A stretch of 64,000 nucleotides of DNA from Tolypeutes matacus. Its lineage: Eukaryota; Chordata; Mammalia; Cingulata; Chlamyphoridae. This document shows positions 23,779 through 34,600 of the stretch, piece by piece. Below the pieces are notes generated by a model. The model was not told the DNA's origin. It made no database searches and worked only from the letters and a program-made list of their open reading frames with translations. Each line of letters opens with the position of its first letter. Position 1 is the first letter of the stretch. The position numbers and the translations under genes are program-made. The stretch lies in assembly GCA_026826555.1 (NCBI GenBank), contig JAKSZT010054011.1:204033-268032 (forward strand), given 5' to 3'.

Positions 23779-24813
23779 CTATACTCTCCTCCAAACCTCT
23801 CTCTCCTGTCTTTTTCTTCCAGATTCTAAGGCTTCCTTTAATATTTCCTGCAAAGATGGGTTCTTTTTTGCAAACTCTCTTAGTTTCTGTTTGTTTGTGA
23901 ATTCTTTATGCTCACCTTCATATTTGAAGGGCAGTTTTGTTGGAAAAAGAATTCTCGGCTGGAAGTTTTTCTCTTTCAGTTTCCTAATCGTATCATACCA
24001 CTGTCTTCTAACCTCCATGGTTTCTGAAGAGAAATGTGCACTAAGTCTTACTGGACGTCCTTTGTATGTGATCATTTGCTTCTCTCTTGCTGCTCTGAGA
24101 ATTTTCTCTTTATCTTTTACATTTGACATTCTGAATAGTATGTGTCTTTGTGTAGGTCTATTTGGATTTGTTCTCATTGGGGTATGGTTTGCTTCTTGAA
24201 CATGTAAATTCATTTTTCTTGAGAGTTGGGAAATTTTCAGCTATTATTTCCTCAAATACTCTTTCTGTCCCTTTCTGGAACTCCCATGACACATATGTTG
24301 TTGCATTTTGTGTTGTCATTCAACTCTCTGAGCCCCTGCTCAATTTTTTTCCATTCTTTTCTCTCTCTGTTCTGTTCTCTCTTCAATTTTAGCTGCTCTG
24401 TCTTCAGTATCACTTATTCTTTCTTCTATCATTTTGAGTCTGCTGTTGTATGCCTCAAATGTGTTTTTGACTTCATCTATTGTGTCTTTCATTCCCATGA
24501 ACTCTGGTACTTTTCTGCTCAGGATTTCAAATTCTTCTTTGCATTCACTCAATGTCTTCTTGATGTCATTCATCTCTTTAACTATATTGTCTTTCATCTC
24601 ACTAAAGTGATTTTGGAAATTTGTGCTCATCTCTGATTATTTCTCTCAAATTCTGCATCTCTTCTGGGACTTTGTTGTATTCCTTTTCTTGGGCCATGTC
24701 TTCTATTTTCTTAGTATGTCTCATAATTTTTTTCTGGTGTTTAGGCATCTGGTTAGGATGTAGTCTACTTAGATGCTCAATCTCTTTCTCTTTTATAGGG
24801 ATTTAGTGGCAGG
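23779..24813 (-). pseudogene. L1-C ORF1 (RNA-binding protein), disrupted
   Basis: The C-terminal part (23779-24213) has the RRM/CTD wording RHILFRMSNVKDKEKILRAA, MITYKGRPVRLSAHFSSETM and RRQWYDTIRKL. The N-terminal part (24340-24630) is a charged coiled coil (EEFEILSRKVPEF, IEERISDTEDRAAKIEER). The two parts are in different frames. ORF1p is the trimeric chaperone that coats L1 RNA. The start is approximate. Confidence 0.82.
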
Positions 24814-25886
24814 AGGCTGTGAGTTACCACAGCTCTTTGATTTTTGGCTCAGCCTTGATTGTTAGGATTGTCCTGCTGGTTGCCCAAAACTGGGCACTGG
24901 ACCCAGTAATTGGTTGTAGAGTCACTTCCTAGGGCCTTGGGCAGGGAGGCTATAGAGGCCAGGAAAAGCCTCTCCTATTTATTTTTAATTTTCTTATGTG
25001 TACTTCCTTGGTCTGCCAGGAGATGGCACTCATTGGAGCTCCCAATTCAATGCCTGGTGGGAGTGTATTTGTTATTACACAGACCAGATCAGTGTGATAG
25101 AGCTTCCTGTCTGGGGGCTAAGAGCCCTGTGATTCAAACTTTCTGAGACAGTTCTCCAGTCTTCTCTGGCAGCCCCCTCCGTTTTCCCAGGTAGGAATAT
25201 TTCCACTCCTCTCTGAATCCTCCACAATCAGTCCCTGTTAGTAAAGTAGGAGATTGGGAGGTTTGTATATCTTTAGCCCCTTGCAGACTCCAAGGCAAAC
25301 AATGGCGCAGCCCCTCCCAGCCTGGAAGGGCACTTGGGACAGGGCAGACCAAACCTGGAAGTCAAAATAGCAGGGTCCGCCCCAGGCTCTCTCTCCCCTC
25401 TCTTGTGGAGTCCTCAACAACTAGTCCAGGCTAGAAGAGAGGGAGATTGGGAGGGTTGGCTTTCTCTTGTCCTTCCTAGACTCCCAGGGCAAATAACCGT
25501 GTGGAAGGGTCTGTGGGACTCTGCAGCCCAAATTTGCGGGTCAGAACCTGAGTCAGCCTTAGGCTGTATCCCTCTCTCTCCCCTTTCCGGGAGTGGTAGA
25601 CCCCTGGAGCCCCCTTTGTCTGTAGTCACAGGCCCAGAGGCCCGAGAATTTTAAAGAGTGTGGGGGAGGGTGCTGGCAGCAGCAGCTGCTGCTGGTTCCA
25701 ACTCATGGTTCTGTCGTCATGATTTCGCTTTTGTCCCTCTCTCCTTTGGGTGGTGTGCAGCCTTCACCTGCTGTCCTAAACCCTAGAAGATCTTTTTCGG
25801 GGCTGTTTTAGCTTGTCCTCTAGCTATTTTTCTGTAGAAGAGATTCCCATGTCTTACTAGTCCACCATCTTCCTGGAAGTCCCCCC
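24814..25886 (-). promoter_or_regulatory. L1-C 5' UTR with two tandem ~190-bp units
   Basis: More GC-rich than its surroundings. Two diverged direct units at about 25208-25396 and 25397-25590 align from CCTCTCT through AGATTGGGAG (25251-25260 and 25444-25453, spacing 193) to CTCTCTCTCC. Downstream lies an 18-bp perfect palindrome CAGCAGCAGCTGCTGCTG (25677-25694). By analogy with other L1s this region held the internal promoter; activity is inferred. Confidence 0.65.
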
Positions 25887-26677
25887 AAGATTTATTTTTA
25901 TTTATTTATCCCCCTCCCTATTGTTTTGTGCTCGTTTTCTGCTCTCTGTGTCCATTCGCTGTGTGCTCTTTATGTCTGTTCATCCTCTCTTTAGGAGGTA
26001 CCAGGAACCCAACCTGGGACCTCCCAGGTGGAAGAGAGGTGCTCAATCTCTTGATCCACTTCAGGTCCCCACTTTTATCGTGTCTCTTACTGTCCCTCCT
26101 CCTTATATTTCCTTGTTGTGTCATCTTGTTTGGTCAGCTCGCCATGCCTGTCCATCGCTACAGCTCACTGTCTTGCTCATCCTCTCTAAGAGGCACCGGG
26201 AACCGAATCTGGGACCTACCATGTGGTAAGCAGAAGGTCAATCACTTGAGCCACATCTGGTTCCCAGGTCATACTTTTTTATCCATTCTGCCCATCTCTA
26301 AATTTGATTAGAGAGTTTAATCCATTTAAATTTAATATAACTACTGATAATGCAAGAATTTCTGCTGCCATTTTGCTCTGTTTTTCTTTGTAAGTGTTAT
26401 ACCTTTTTTGTGTCTCAATTCTTTTGTTAATGTCTACTTTCATATTTATTTAGTTATCTTGTATTATACCATTTTGTGTCACCTCTCATTTCTTTCTTTA
26501 TATATTTTTCATATATTCTTGGTGGTTACCATAGGGCTTAAACTTAAAATCCTAAATCTATATCAATCATATTTGATTTGATATCCACTTAACTTCTATA
26601 GCATGCACATACATGGTTTTCTATACCTCTCTGCCCCCCACCTTTTTTGTTGTATTTGTTATAACTTATATGTTTAT

Positions 26678-26866
26678 TTATTTATTTATTTTTTAAAAGA
26701 TTTTATTTATTTATTCATTTATCCCCCCCTTGCTGCTTGTGCTTGCTGGGTCAGCTAACCACGCCATGCGGGCGGGCTTGCCTTCACCAGGAGGCCCTGG
26801 GAACCGAACCCAGGGTCTCCCATATGGTAAACGGGAGCCCTACTGATGGAGCCACAGCCGCTTCCC
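26678..26866 (-). mobile_element. DAS-SINE, long-body type
   Basis: TSD AACTTATATGTTTAT (26663-26677 and 26867-26881), in the inter-ORF spacer of L1-B. Confidence 0.93.
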
Positions 26867-27006
26867 AACTTATATGTTTATAAATCATATATCACAAGCC
26901 ATAGATTATCATTAATTTTTATGCATTTGCAGTTTAGGAAAGTAGAGTAAAATACCAAAAAATATAATACAATAATATTGGATTTTACAGTTATCCATAT
27001 GGTTAC

Positions 27007-27454
27007 TGTGGAGGTTAAGCTGATGGGTCAACTTAGGTAGCTCATGGTGTCCGCTTGTCTGGTCAAGCAAGCAATGGCCTGATTAGTACTGTAAGGATAT
27101 TTTGTGGATGTAAATCATAAGTCAGTTGGTTGCATCTATGGCTGATTACATCTGCAGTCAATAAAGGAGATTACCTTCAGCAATCTCATCCAATCAGTCG
27201 AATACTTTAAAGGGAGAACTGATCATTTCAGCAGTCACAAAGGAGAATTTCTATCTCCACTTCAGCTAGCCAGCTTCTTTTGCAGAATTCATTGAAAACC
27301 TTCATCAGTTTTCCCGACTCACAGCATGCCCTATGGAATTCAGACTTGCCAGTTCCCACAGTTGTGTGAGTCAATTCCTATAATAAATCTCATATTTATG
27401 TAATATATATATTTCCTATTTGTTCTCTTTCCCTGAAGAACCCTGACAAATACA
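27007..27454 (+). mobile_element. solo LTR, ERVL/MLT2-like
   Basis: Begins TGTGGAGGTTAAGC and ends GACAAATACA. The 5-bp duplication is GTTAC/ATTAC (27002-27006; 27455-27459), and L1-B reads continuously once it is removed. Internal wording (CTGATTACATCTGCAGTC, AATCTCATCCAATCAGTCG, TATAATAAATCTC with the AATAAA signal, TGAAGAACCCTGAC) is like the MLT2 group of ERVL LTRs. No internal retroviral sequence remains. Confidence 0.75.
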
Positions 27455-28362
27455 ATTACATTTACTGGAAATCTTTATTTCTTTATGTCACTTCAATCCA
27501 CTGTCTGGTATCCTTTCCTTTCATCCTGAAGGACTTTCTTTAGCACTGCTTATAGGACAGGTCTAGTAGTAATGAACTCCCTCAGCATTTGTTTATCTGG
27601 GAATGTCTTAATCTCTTCCTCATTTTTGCAAGGCAGTCTCGCTGTATATAAAATTCTTGGTTGGTAATGTTTTCTTTTTGCACTTTAAGCATTTCAATCC
27701 ACTGCCTTCTTGCCTCCATGGTTTCTGATGAGAAATCAGCAATTAATCTTATTGGGACTCCCTTGTACATAGCATGTTGCTTTTCACCTGCAGCTTTCAT
27801 ACTCTTTGCTTCTCCTAGGCATTCTACAGTTTGAGTACTATGTGTCAGGGTCTTTTCAAGTTTATCTTGTTTTGGGTTCAGTGGGCTTCTTGAATGTGCA
27901 TATTCATGTCTTTCATTAAATTGGGTAATTTTATGCCATTATTTCTTTGACTATTCCTTCTGACCCTTTCTCTCTCTCTTCTTCTGGGACTTCTGTAATG
28001 AGTGTAATGGTATGTATGATGGTGGTCCACAGGGCTCTTAGGTTCTGTTTGATTTTTATAATTCTTTTTTATTTCTGCTTCTCAGTCTGTATTGTATCTA
28101 TTTTCTTGACTTTGAGTTCACTGGTTCTTTCTTCTACCAGTTCCAATCTCCTGTTGAAATTTTTCATTTCAGTTATTGTGGTCTTAAACTCTAGTATTTG
28201 TTTGGTTCCTTTAAAAAATTTCTATCTCTTTATTAAAATTCTCATTGTTTGTCCATTCATTATATTCCTGATGTCATTTAGTTCTTTCTCTGTGTTTTCC
28301 TTTATATTCTCAAACATATTAATGACTATGCTTATGAGCTTTTGCTCTTGAGGTTGAAATTT

Positions 28363-30145
28363 AGCCTAGTGACATAGGGTGCCAGAGAGTTACCTACGGT
28401 GAGCCTCCTTGTGGCTCAAATGTGGCCTCTCTCTAAGCTGAACTCAGCATATAAAAGCAATAACTTCCCCCCAGCGTAGGACATGACTCCTGAGGATGAC
28501 GCTCCCCACACTGAGGGACTGCTACCAAGTACCAATAAGCAATGCATCTGGAAAACAAAACAAAACAAAACAAAACAAAACAAAACAAAACAAAACAACA
28601 AAACATCTTGACCAAAAGGGGGAAAAACTAAAGACAAATGAGTGTGTATGGCTAAGAGAATTCAAAGTGAGTCAGGGGGCCATCCCAGAGGTAGCACTTT
28701 TGCATAGCTCAACAGGATCTCATTGACAGCCAAAGTAGATATGACCCCAAACAGTGAAGCTCCTCAGGGATATGGAAACATCCAGACACTATCGTCAGGG
28801 CAGACAGCTCAGGAATTTGGCCTCTTGACAGTGGGTCCTAATCTAGTATTTATGTTCCCCAGTGTGACTGAGTTAGACTCAGCAGTGGTTTCCCTATGCA
28901 AGACTCTTCTGTCCTATTTGAACCTATAATTAGTGCTATAGTTGGTAGGTGTATAGCTAAGAGACTTAAATCTTTGGGCTGTCTGTGTGCCAGCTGAGCC
29001 CTGAATCTCAATGGAGTTGCTACACCTACTCTCCAGTTCAATGGACTCACCAGGACAACTAACAGGGAGGGGATGATGAACAAATAACATACCAAGTAAC
29101 CAAGGGTACCTACAACTGAAAGCAAGAGTCCCATCTATTGGATGTATGGAATTGAAGCCCTCCTCAATTAATGGTGGAGTGAGCATCACCATCCCAGAGT
29201 CCTCAGGATTGGGAAATGAACTATGGGCTAAAATAAACTTATTAGTATTCTACTATAGTCTACTTTTGATTCTAGCAATGGAAGAAATACCATTGTTGTG
29301 GAGGCAATGACCCATGGATATTCTGGGGTTAGGGAGAGAGAAAAACAGGTGTAATAGGGGGCCAATTTTGGGACTTGGGAATCATCTGAATGACATAACA
29401 ACAGATATAGGCCATTATATATCCAACCATAACTTACAGAGTCAAATGGGAGAAAGTATAAACTACAATGTGAACTATAATCCATGCTTAGTGGCAATGC
29501 CCCAAAATGTGTTTATCAATTGCAACTATTGCCCACTACGCCTCTAATTGAAAGGGGACTTACATCCCATGGGGCAGATGGATGAGACTATCTTGCTTGC
29601 AATTGCAGACTCTCTCTATTCCTTGGGGTGGTCATTTTCCATTATCATAGACATCATCTCTTTGTCAGTTGTCCTGAGTGAGTCCAATGAACTGGAGAGT
29701 AGATGTTGCAACTCTGTTGAGATTCAGGGCCCAACTGGCACATGGACAGCCCAAAGATTTAAGTCTCTTGGACATATACCTATCAACTCTAGTACTAACT
29801 ATAGGTTCAAATATAAGGGGTAGAAGAGCCATTTGTAGGGAAACCACAACTGAGTCCAACTCTGTCACACTGGGGAGGATAAATTCTCAAATAGGGCCCA
29901 CTGGCAGGGTGCCAAACTCATGAGTTATCTGCCCTGCCTATAGTGTCTGAATGTCTCCATTATTTGAGGCAATATTTACTTTGGCAGTCAATGAGATCTT
30001 GCTGAGACGTGTGTAAGTGTAACCTCTGGAATGACCTCCCAACTCACTTTGAAGTCTCTTAGCCATATAAACTCATTTGTCTTTACCCTGTTCCCCTTTT
30101 GGTCAACGTCTTTTTCCAGTTGCATAGTCTTCTTTATTGATGGTT
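28363..30145. mobile_element. inverted pair of family A copies
   Basis: The left arm (28363-29527) carries family A in plus sense and the right arm (29528-30120) in minus sense. The 590-bp right arm pairs with 28600-29190; I estimate about 85-88% identity over the parts aligned by eye. A 340-bp spacer lies between. The 1.78-kb block is flanked by TTGAAATTT (28354-28362 and 30146-30154), and L1-B is continuous without it. No poly(A) is seen at either outer end. A short frame with KTNE(C/F)(V/I)WLR(E/D)FKVS recurs in both arms. Confidence 0.65.
28554..28597. repeat. (AAAAC)n microsatellite
   Basis: About nine AAAAC units in the left arm of the inverted family A block. The right arm lacks it, so it expanded after the arms formed. 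Confidence 0.95.
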
Positions 30146-30442
30146 TTGAAATTTTATCTTGTTCCTTTGGATGGCTATCACTTCTTGTTTCTTTGTTTAT
30201 CTTTTGTTCAACCATGTATATATTAATATTTTAAAGTTTTGCTTCTGGGATTTAGTCCCTGAACTGTTTAATCCTTAAGTTTGTATCCAGCTAATGATAT
30301 GAAACAGGTTTCCTTGAGTTTCAGGAGCTTAACAAACAAACAAACCAACACAAAAGCCACCTCTCACAGACTTTGCAAACTGACTTCACATTGGCTGGTA
30401 CTCTCCTTCAGAGTTTAACCCTTCTATCAAGAAGATAAGCCT

Positions 30443-30759
30443 GGAAGCAGATGTGGCTCAAGCAGTTGGATGCCTGCCTCCCACATGGGAGGTCCCGGGT
30501 TTATTTCCCGGTACCTCCAAAATAAGACAAGCTGATGCAATGAGCAGACACAATGAGCAGGGAGCAGATGTTGTGCAAGTGATTGGGCACCTGCCTCCCA
30601 AATGGGAGGTCCCAGGTTTGATTCCTTGTACCTCCTAAAGATGATGAGAGGACACAATAAGTAAACACAACAAGCAGAGACAATGAGTAGAGACAATAAG
30701 CAGGCAAGGAGCAGACAGACAAGGGAGCCATCTCAGTGGGGGAAAACTATATATATAAA
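30443..30759 (+). mobile_element. dimeric DAS-SINE
   Basis: Heads GATGTGGCTCAAGCAG with GGTTTATTTCCCGG, and GATGTTGTGCAAGTG with GGTTTGATTCC; an ACAATGAGTAGAGACAAT spacer and an (AT)n A-rich end. TSD AAGAAGATAAGCCT (30429-30442 and 30760-30773), in the L1-B 5' UTR. Confidence 0.92.
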
Positions 30760-31261
30760 AAGAAGATAAGCCTAAGGCAAATGCGAAGTGCAGGGTCTTC
30801 TCTATCTTTTCTGAGCTTGCATCTTGTCCTGGGCTTCTGCTTGTTCATGGTCTTAGGAATTCCCCTCTTAACAGGAATTTGAATGCCCCCTCTACTCCCT
30901 ATGAAGTAGACTTTCACTACCTACTGGGTACTCTATTGTATGACTTAAAGCAGGTAATCCATTGACCCAGACCACTTTGACTTAATTGTTTCTTATACTA
31001 CTTTGGCTCTCCACAAGCTGCTTCTTCCTGCAGGGCTAGTCTGGGAGACTGAGCTCAAGAAAATTTCCTGGTTCAGTCATTCAGGATGTCAAGGGATAGA
31101 TTGGCACTTATGTACAGGTACCCCTGAACGTATGTAGGGATTACTCTGCTTCCTCCAAAGCAGGGGCAGGGACCCACAATGGGAATGCAGGCTGGCTGCA
31201 CATCACCAGGGAAAGTCTAAAGGAGGGGCTAGCAAGGGTGCCATGAGCTATTGTCATAGTT

Positions 31262-31467
31262 TTTATTTTTTTTATTTTTATTTTTTTTTAAGATTTTTCA
31301 AATTTTATTTATTCATTTATCCCCCCCTTGCTGCTTGTGCTTGCTGGGTCAGCCAACCACGCCGTGCGGGCAGGCCTGCCTTCACCAGGAGGCCCCGGGA
31401 ACCGAACCCGGGGCCTCCCATATGGTTAAACGGGAGCCCTACTGATTGAGCCACAGCCGCTTCCCAT
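31262..31467 (-). mobile_element. DAS-SINE, long-body type
   Basis: Antisense tail AAGATTTTTCAAATTTTATT, body GGTCAGCCAACCACGCCG and a CCACAGCCGCTTCCC head. The TSD is imperfect (CATAGTTTTTA / CATACAGTTTTA). Confidence 0.88.
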
Positions 31468-31483
31468 ACAGTTTTAAAAAAAA

Positions 31484-31620
31484 TAATAATTAAAAAAATT
31501 TTTTTGAAAGATACTTAGATTACATAAATGTTACACAAAAAAATATAGGGATTTCCATATGCCCTGCTCCCCACACCTCCCATACCTTCCCACATAAATA
31601 TCCTTCATTAGTGTATTGCC
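31484..31620 (-). mobile_element. family A, 3' end only
   Basis: AGATACTTAGATTACATAAA, TATAGGGATTTCCATATGCCC and CACACCTCCCATACC are the antisense 3' end of family A. TSD ACAGTTTTAAAAAAA (31469-31483 and 31621-31635) proves an independent, strongly 5'-truncated retroinsertion. Confidence 0.85.
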
Positions 31621-31635
31621 ACAGTTTTAAAAAAA

Positions 31636-34600
31636 TTAATTAATTACGTTCCTTTTAAATTGGAGAAGTAGGTTTACAGAAAAATCATCTAAAATACAGC
31701 ATTCCCATATACTCCCCTATTGTTGACACTTTGCATTAGTTTGGTATCTTTGTTACAGTTGATGAAAGAATATTAAAATTGTGCTATTAACTATAGTCCA
31801 TAGTTTACATTAGGTGTATTTTTTTTCCTATATACCACCCTATTATTAACACCTTGTAATATTACAATTCATGAAAGAACATTTTTATACTTGTACTATT
31901 AACTATAGTCCATGGTCTACAATAGGGTTCATTGTATTGTACTGTCATATGTTTTATCTTTTAAATTTTATTCTAGTAATACATACATCCTAAAGTTTCC
32001 TCTTTTAACCACATTCACCTATACAGTTCAGTGCTGTTGATTAAATTCACAGTAATATGCTAACACTACCAACACCGTCCATTTCCAAACTTTACTATCA
32101 ACTTAAATAGAAATTCTGTACAAGTTAAGCATCAATTCCCCATTCTCTAACCCCAATCTATCCCCTGCCAACATATATATTGGATTCTAACTCCATGAGT
32201 TTGCTTATTAAAATTAGTAATTATAAGTGAGATCATAGAATATTTGTCCTTTTGTGTCTGGCTTATTTCTTTCAACACAATGTCCTCAACATTCATCCAT
32301 GTTGTCACATGCATCAGGACTTCCTTCCTTTTTACAGCTGAATAATATTTCATTTTATGTATATTCCACATTTTGTTTATCCATTTAACAGTTGATGGAC
32401 ACTTGGGTTGCTTCCATCTTTTGGAAATTGTGAATAATGCTGCAATGAACACAGGTGTGAAAATATTTGTTTGAGTCCCTGCACTCAGTTCTTCTGGGTA
32501 TATACCTAGTAGCACTTTTGCTGGTTTGCTGAATCATATGGTGATTCTGTACTTGCTTCCTGAGGAACTGCCAATCTATCTTCCATAGCAGCTGCATCAT
32601 TTTACATCCCCATAAGTAATGAATGAGTGTTCCTATTTCTTTACACCCTCTCCAACACTTGTAGTATTCTGTTTTTTCAAATAGTGACTATTCCAGTAGG
32701 AGTGAAATGATATCTCTTTGTGGTTTTTATTTGCATTTCCCTAATAGCTAGTGATGCTGGGCAACTTTTCATGCGCTTTTTCGCCATTTGTATTTTCTCT
32801 TTGGAGAAATGTCTATTCAAATCTTTTACCTATTTTTAAATTGGCTTGTCTGTCTTTTTATTGTTGAGTTGTAGGATTTTAAAAATAAATTCTGGACATT
32901 AAACCTTTATTGAATATGTAGTTTCCAAATATTTTCTCCCATTGAGTAGGATGTCTTTTCAATTTCTTGGCAAAGTCCTTTGATGCGCAGAAGTTTTTAA
33001 TTTTGAGGAGGTCTTATTTACCTATTTTTTCTTTCATTGCTTGTGCTTTGAGTGTAAAGTCTAAGAAACCATTTCCTACCACAAGATCTTGAAGATGCTT
33101 CCCTACATTTACTTCTAGGAGTTTTATATTCCTTGTTCTTATATTAAGGTCTCTGATCCATTCTGAGTTCATTTTTGTCTATGGTATGAGATAGACCATT
33201 CTTTTCTAATTGAATGGACTTGGAAGCTTTGTCAAAAATCAATTTAGCATAGATGTGAAGTCTATTTCTGAATTCTCAATTTGATTCCATTGGTCAATGT
33301 ATCTATCCTTATGCCAGTACCATGATGTTTTGTCCATTGTAGCTTTGTAATATGCTTTAAAGTCAGGAAGTGTGAATCTTCCAACTTTATTCTTTTTTTT
33401 CAAGATGTTTTGGCTATTTGGGCCCCTTACCCTTCCAAATAAACTTGATAATTGGCTTTTCAATTACTGAAAATTATGCTGTTGAAATTTTTATTGGGAT
33501 TACATTGAATCTGTAAAGCATTTTGGGTAAAATTGACATATTAATGATATTTAGACTTCCAATCCATGAAAACTGAATGTCCTTCCATTTATTTCGAACT
33601 TTTTATTTCTTTCAGTAATATTTTTAGTTTTCTGTGTACAAATCCTTTACATGCTTGGGAAAATTTATTCTTAGATATTTGATTCTTTTAGTTGCTATTG
33701 TAAATGGATCTTTTTTCTTGATTTCCTCCTCAGATTGCTCATTACTAGTCTATGGAAACACTACTGGTTTTTTTTGTGTTAATCTTGTATCCAGCCACTT
33801 TGCTGAGCTCATTGATTGGCTCTAGTAGCTTTGATGTAGATTTTTTGGGAATTTCTATATATAGGATCATGTCATCTGTAAATTGTGAAAGTTGTACCTC
33901 TTCCTTTCCAATTTGGTGCCTTCTGTTTCTTTTTCTAGCCTAAATGCTGTGATTAGAACTTCTAGCACAATGTTGAATAACAGTGGTGACAGTGGTCATC
34001 CTTGTCTTGTTCCAGAGTTTAGAGGGAAAGCTGTCAGTCTCTCACCATTGAGTATGAAGCTGTGGGTTTTTTTTTTCTATATGCTCTTTAACATGTTGAA
34101 GAAGTTTCCTTTCTTTCCTATTTTTAAAGTGTTTTTTTTTTTTAAATAAAAAAGAATGCTGGATTTTTTCAAATGCCTTTTCTGCATCAATCAAGATGAT
34201 CATGTGGTTTTCCCCCTTTGTATTGTTAATGTGAAGTATTACATTAGTTGATTTTCTTATGTTGAACCACCCTGGCATACCTGGGAGAAAACCTATTTGA
34301 TCATGGTGAGTAATTATTTTAATGTGCTATTGGGTTCAATTTGCAAAGTATTTTGTTGAGAATTTTTGTACCTATATTCATAAGAGAAATAGGTCTGAAA
34401 TTTTCTTTTCTTATAGTATCTCTATCTGGCTTTGGTATTAGGGTGACGTTGGCCTCATAAAATGAGTTAGGTAGTGGTCCCTCCTCTTCAATATTTTAGA
34501 AGAGTTTAAAAGGATTGGCATTAATTCTTCTTGGAATTATTGGTAGAATCTCCTGTGAAGGCATCTGATCCTGGGCTTTTCTTTGTTGAGAGGTTTCTCA

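Larger units (their letters stand above)
19735..25886 (-). mobile_element. L1-C, full-length L1 (6.15 kb)
   Basis: TSD AAGATTTATTTTT (19722-19734 and 25887-25899) lies in the tail of a SINE. The layout is a short 3' UTR, ORF2, an ~80-bp spacer, ORF1 and a ~1.07 kb 5' UTR. The 5' terminus on the sense strand reads GGGGGGACTTCCAGGAAGATGG, with an AAGATGG core near the start like the YY1 site of other mammalian L1s. It sits at the fourth nesting level and is one of the youngest events. Both ORFs are broken, so it is dead. Confidence 0.92.
19718..26266 (-). mobile_element. dimeric DAS-SINE split by L1-C
   Basis: The SINE's outer TSD GGTCATACTTTTTT (19704-19717 and 26267-26280) restores L1-B exactly. 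Only the tail is left of L1-C (19718-19734); the body and two heads are at 25887-26266 (GGAACCCAACCTGGGACC; GGGAACCGAATCTGGGACC). Confidence 0.88.
15486..31240 (-). mobile_element. L1-B, antisense, near full length, heavily interrupted
   Basis: The 3' end (TTTTATTGACACACATTAAT) is followed by ORF2's C-terminus from about 15720. RT and endonuclease domains run to 19709 and resume at 26267. The inter-ORF spacer is near 26870-27000, ORF1 at 27460-28360, and a probable 5' UTR at 30146-31240. Removing the insertions leaves about 6 kb, the size of a complete L1. Inserts are SINEs at 16817, 19289, 19718, 26678 and 30443, L1-C, an LTR at 27007, and the inverted family A block at 28363. All frames are broken. 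Confidence 0.8.

Noticed and set aside
27007..27454. LTR as part of an intact provirus
   Set aside because: Only one LTR with a 5-bp duplication on each side; flanking DNA is L1-B on both sides, so it is a solo LTR.
28416..28637. Frame with a repeated CFVLF pattern
   Set aside because: Produced by the (AAAAC)n microsatellite read on the minus strand.
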